Shown here: one piece after another, positions 5,039 to 7,111 of the stretch
Position numbering within the stretch: the stretch's first letter is position 1
How the letters are laid out: every line of letters begins with the position of its first letter
Assembly (NCBI GenBank): GCA_004561785.1
Contig: SFUB01000067.1
Coordinates: forward strand, 1 to 7,111
Source: a bacterium
GTDB taxonomy: Bacteria > Bacillota_I > Bacilli_A > RFN20 > CAG-826
Direction of reading: 5' to 3'
Length of the DNA: 7,111 nucleotides
Position numbers and translations under genes: made by a program
Notes under the pieces: model-generated
What the model saw: only the letters and a program-made list of their open reading frames with translations
What the model was told of the DNA's origin: nothing
Database searches by the model: none

Positions 5039-5325
5039 AAAGGCTCACAAAAAGTCAAATCTGGATCTTCGCCATGAAACTTAGCCAATCGGTCGCGATG
5101 CTCGCATTCACCTCCCTCGCCATCTTGGGCATCAATCAGGACACGAGTTCCAACGGCATCGTCGCTTCGGAACACGGCCTTCGTCTAGTCGCGATCGCCG
5201 CCGTTGCCTTCTGCTTGCTGGGCGCCGTCTTCCTCTTCTTCTACCGCGAAAAGAACGTCAACGACGTGATCACAAGAGACAAGAAGGGACAAAAGTCCGC
5301 CCTTGAAGCAGAAAGCAAGGAATGA
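5035..5325 (+). pseudogene. Two-helix membrane protein, apparently an internally deleted MFS/GPH-type transporter
   Basis: A 96-residue open frame starting in the tetR stop (ATGA). Two hydrophobic helices are seen: about 9-33 (interrupted by Lys15) and 51-70, followed by a charged tail. Residues 1-13, MKRLTKSQIWIFA, resemble the extreme N-terminus of MFS/GPH-type sugar transporters. From FAMKLSQSVAM onward it resembles the last two helices of that family: the invariant-like K before helix 11, a glycine-ended helix, the HGLRL turn, then LLGAVFLFFY and the charged tail of helix 12. The ten helices between are absent. The frame is clean, the start is coupled and the ribosome site of the next gene follows, so the deletion, if real, was in frame. 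It cannot transport as such. Alternatives are a genuine microprotein or an assembly collapse. The family resemblance is from memory and unaligned. Confidence 0.5.
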
Positions 5326-5327
5326 GG

Positions 5328-5333
5328 AAGGAG
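5328..5333 (+). promoter_or_regulatory. Ribosome binding site fixing the glycosyltransferase start at 5339
   Basis: AAGGAG is five bases before the ATG at 5339 and overlaps no coding sequence. An in-frame TTG at 5303 would extend the protein by 12 residues into the preceding gene and has no such site. Confidence 0.75.
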
Positions 5334-5338
5334 AAACC

Positions 5339-6772
5339 ATGGACAAAACCAGCGTCATCTTCGGAAACCAAATCGATAAAAAAACCATCAAAAAAGCCGC
5401 AAAAAGCAAAGCAAAATACCAGAAGAAATTCGGCGACGATTCCAAGAAAGACTATAAACTCGGCTTCGAAACAATCCCGACCCTGGATTTCTTGGGCGCA
5501 AAGAACATCGTCTTCAAAGAGAGTAATGAGCCTTTCCCCGAGAACGGAATCATTGTCGGAAACATCCGGATGGGCTTCGGCCATTATCGGATCAGCATCG
5601 CCATGGCGAGCTGCGCGAAAGCTCTAGGATATGAGCCCTTGTGGCTTGACCTCGCTAGCTTCGACGCCACCGGATCCAAAATGATCCGCGCGCAAAACGA
5701 CTTATACTCTTTGGCTTCTAGGATCAGCCAAAAAAGCCGTTTGTTCAATCGCTTCGTTTGGGAGCCTTTGAACCGCGACGGATTCAAAAAAATCACCTAT
5801 AACGCGGTCGATCAGAAAAACAGCGAGAACCTCATTCCCATTTTCCGGAACATTCCCAAAGACACCCCTTATATCGCCACTCACGTCTGGCCAAGCCAAG
5901 GTGCCATCCACGCCGGAATGACCCATGTCGTCAACGCGATCCCGGACAACTGGCCGATGGCTCTGCATCTTTCCGATGGGGCGATCCACACCGTTCAAAC
6001 TTCTTTTGCTTACTTAGGTTATAAGACCTTGGATGGTTTTTCCAAAAAGCAGCTGAACGGCATCCCCGAAAAAGACTTGAAACTAGTCGGGCATTACGTC
6101 GACCACGAGCTCGTTGTAAATCTAGAGGAAGACAACGAGCGGAGGGTCTGTAGAATCGAGAACAACGAGCCTCTTCGCATTCTCCTGACCGTCGGCGGGG
6201 CCGGGGCCGGGGCGGATCTCTTCTTGTCCATGGTTTCTTTTTTGCTCCCCTACGTCGAGGAAAAGAAAGCAAGCCTCTTCATCAATTTCGGGGACCATCT
6301 AAAGGTATATGAGCTGCTCAAGAAAAAGGTAAAAGGCTTCGAGCATGTCCGTTTCTTCGACGAATATGGAAAGCTGAAAGGCTTCGCATCTGACATGAAA
6401 AGCAATCCCATTTCCGGGATTTATTGCATCTACAACAAGAATATCTTCGAGGCGGTATATTCCACGAATCTCTTGATGAGAGAATGCGATCTGATGATCA
6501 CGAAGCCGAGCGAACTTGTCTTCTATCCTATCCCCAAAGTTTTCATGCGCCACATCGGCGGACATGAGGTCTACGGCGCGAGGTATGGAGCGGAACTTGG
6601 AGATGCGACCAAGGAATGCCAAACCGAAAAAGAGATGGAGCGTATGCTTGAAAAACTCTTAAGCGACAAAGAAATCCTCATTCATATGATCCATCGGATC
6701 GACGGGCTGAAAGCGCAAGGTTACTACAACGGGGCCTATGAATGTGTCAAACTTGCCGTCCAAGGAAAGTAG
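5339..6772 (+). CDS. GT-B fold glycosyltransferase-like protein (MurG/diacylglycerol glycosyltransferase-like)
   Basis: A 477-residue protein, probably cytoplasmic and membrane-associated; no signal peptide or membrane helix is seen. A lysine-rich N-terminus (13-30) could hold it to acidic lipids. The first Rossmann half opens with IIVGNIRMGFGHYRIS (71-86), like the GxGHxxA acceptor-side motif of MurG and MGDG/UgtP-type enzymes. ILLTVGGAGAGADL (281-294) opens the second half. CDLMITKPSELVFYPIPK followed by GGHEVYGARYGAELGD (383-400 and 407-422) matches the donor-site motif KxSxxxxE...GxE.xNA.x.xx.G, though the usual glycine-rich loop after the lysine is altered to PSELVF. It likely moves a sugar from a nucleotide donor to a lipid or small acceptor. 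It ends the tetR operon, 13 bases after the truncated transporter frame. The superfamily is well supported; donor and acceptor are unknown, and it is longer than MurG or UgtP. Confidence 0.75.
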   Translation: MDKTSVIFGNQIDKKTIKKAAKSKAKYQKKFGDDSKKDYKLGFETIPTLDFLGAKNIVFKESNEPFPENGIIVGNIRMGFGHYRISIAMASCAKALGYEPLWLDLASFDATGSKMIRAQNDLYSLASRISQKSRLFNRFVWEPLNRDGFKKITYNAVDQKNSENLIPIFRNIPKDTPYIATHVWPSQGAIHAGMTHVVNAIPDNWPMALHLSDGAIHTVQTSFAYLGYKTLDGFSKKQLNGIPEKDLKLVGHYVDHELVVNLEEDNERRVCRIENNEPLRILLTVGGAGAGADLFLSMVSFLLPYVEEKKASLFINFGDHLKVYELLKKKVKGFEHVRFFDEYGKLKGFASDMKSNPISGIYCIYNKNIFEAVYSTNLLMRECDLMITKPSELVFYPIPKVFMRHIGGHEVYGARYGAELGDATKECQTEKEMERMLEKLLSDKEILIHMIHRIDGLKAQGYYNGAYECVKLAVQGK

Positions 6773-6830
6773 GCCGAAAGTGGATGCCGCCCTCCTTTAT
6801 CCAGGAGATGATTCTCTGAATTCGTTGATT

Positions 6831-6889
6831 CATTCGCATTTGGCGGGAACGCTTTGATTCCGTTCATTCGCGATTGGAGCGGAACGCTT
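6831..6889. repeat. Diverged tandem duplication
   Basis: CATTCGC-ATTTGGCGGGAACGCTT (6831-6854) recurs as CATTCGC-GATTGGAGCGGAACGCTT (6865-6889), with a unit of about 34-35 bases. Both ends (CATTCGC and GGAACGCTT) are exact; the middle differs by small substitutions and one extra base. Confidence 0.6.
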
Positions 6890-7056
6890 CAGCTGTCATA
6901 TAGCCCTTTAACGCGCCTTTTTTAATCCAAGGTTGCTTTTCGGCCAGTTCTGCCGGCTCACGATGTTTCTCGTTCTCGCCTTTATCGAACACTATCGCGC
7001 TTATATTGTCTTTTGTTTACACCGACAAAAATTAAGATATCGTTAAAAAATGACAT
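6864..7056 (-). pseudogene. Possible frame-broken short gene
   Basis: An ATG at 7056, five bases after AAAAGG, opens a frame beginning MSFFNDILIFVGVNK that stops after 24 codons. Removing one base in the four-T run at 7011-7014 would join it to a 48-codon frame continuing to the TGA at 6864. That second frame looks coding-like, with a charged, codon-balanced sequence (ENEKHREPAELAEKQPWIKK, then GALKGYMTAEAF). I do not recognise the product. A promoter-like pair TTGTCG-N17-TATAAG (7000-7028) lies inside it, which argues against a simple intact gene. It may be a decayed gene, a sequencing slip or chance. Confidence 0.25.
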
Positions 7057-7111
7057 AAAAACCTTTTACCCATCTTCCGATACCGGCAATTACTGTGATC
7101 GAACCGTTTCC

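Larger units (their letters stand above)
6773..7111. other. Gene-free right end
   Basis: There is no intact gene and no clear terminator for the glycosyltransferase operon. A weak bulged hairpin (CAG-G-AGA-TGAT-TCTCTG near 6802-6818) lacks a T-run. The stretch holds the diverged duplication at 6831-6889 and a broken coding-like frame on the minus strand, so it may be the remains of a lost gene. Confidence 0.4.

Noticed and set aside
6963..7046. 27-codon plus-strand frame at the right end
   Set aside because: Very short, no ribosome site, and no family resemblance.

Overview
The window reads as chromosomal DNA of a Gram-positive bacterium (Bacillota), probably an uncultured gut lineage of the Erysipelotrichia/Bacilli type. 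The grounds are the strong AGGAGG-like ribosome sites, clean hairpin-plus-U-tract terminators, a DegV protein, a cupin-AraC regulator, YccF-SHOCT and DUF4234-type membrane proteins, and moderate G+C genes separated by AT-rich gaps. The phylum is an inference from gene types; the genus cannot be told. No phage, IS, CRISPR or plasmid signature was seen.

Left part (1-1910): an AraC/cupin regulator on + runs tail-to-tail into a DegV fatty-acid-binding protein on -. Their stops are 10 bases apart, and the degV terminator hairpin sits over both stops. degV has its own good promoter overlapped by a CTAG-containing inverted repeat. The gap 1910-2126 holds no gene I can support, only small repeats and one terminator-like hairpin.

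Middle part (2127-4150), all on -: reading in the direction of transcription, a YccF-SHOCT membrane protein with terminator, tRNA-Val(GAC) with promoter and terminator, a DUF4234-like/DUF2188-like membrane protein, then tRNA-Gly(CCC) with promoter and terminator. Two tRNA genes are thus interleaved with two small-soluble-tail membrane proteins. Both tRNA leaders contain a short hairpin between the promoter and the mature 5' end.

Right part (4300-6772), on +: a tight three-gene operon of a TetR regulator, a 96-residue two-helix membrane protein, and a 477-residue GT-B-fold glycosyltransferase-like protein. tetR overlaps the small gene by ATGA, and 13 bases separate the small gene from the glycosyltransferase. 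The tetR promoter is dense with sites: a good -35/-10, two tandem 17-bp palindromes immediately downstream of the -10, a cre-like site in the spacer and a 15-bp palindrome upstream. The most interesting item is the small membrane gene. It looks like the first dozen residues of an MFS/GPH-type sugar transporter joined in frame to its last two helices, i.e. an internally deleted transporter that still keeps translational coupling to its neighbours. The likely logic is a TetR repressor sensing a small molecule or lipid and controlling itself, a (former) transporter and a glycosyltransferase.

The last 339 bases (6773-7111) hold no intact gene. They contain a diverged tandem duplication of about 35 bp and a coding-like but frame-broken short reading frame on -.
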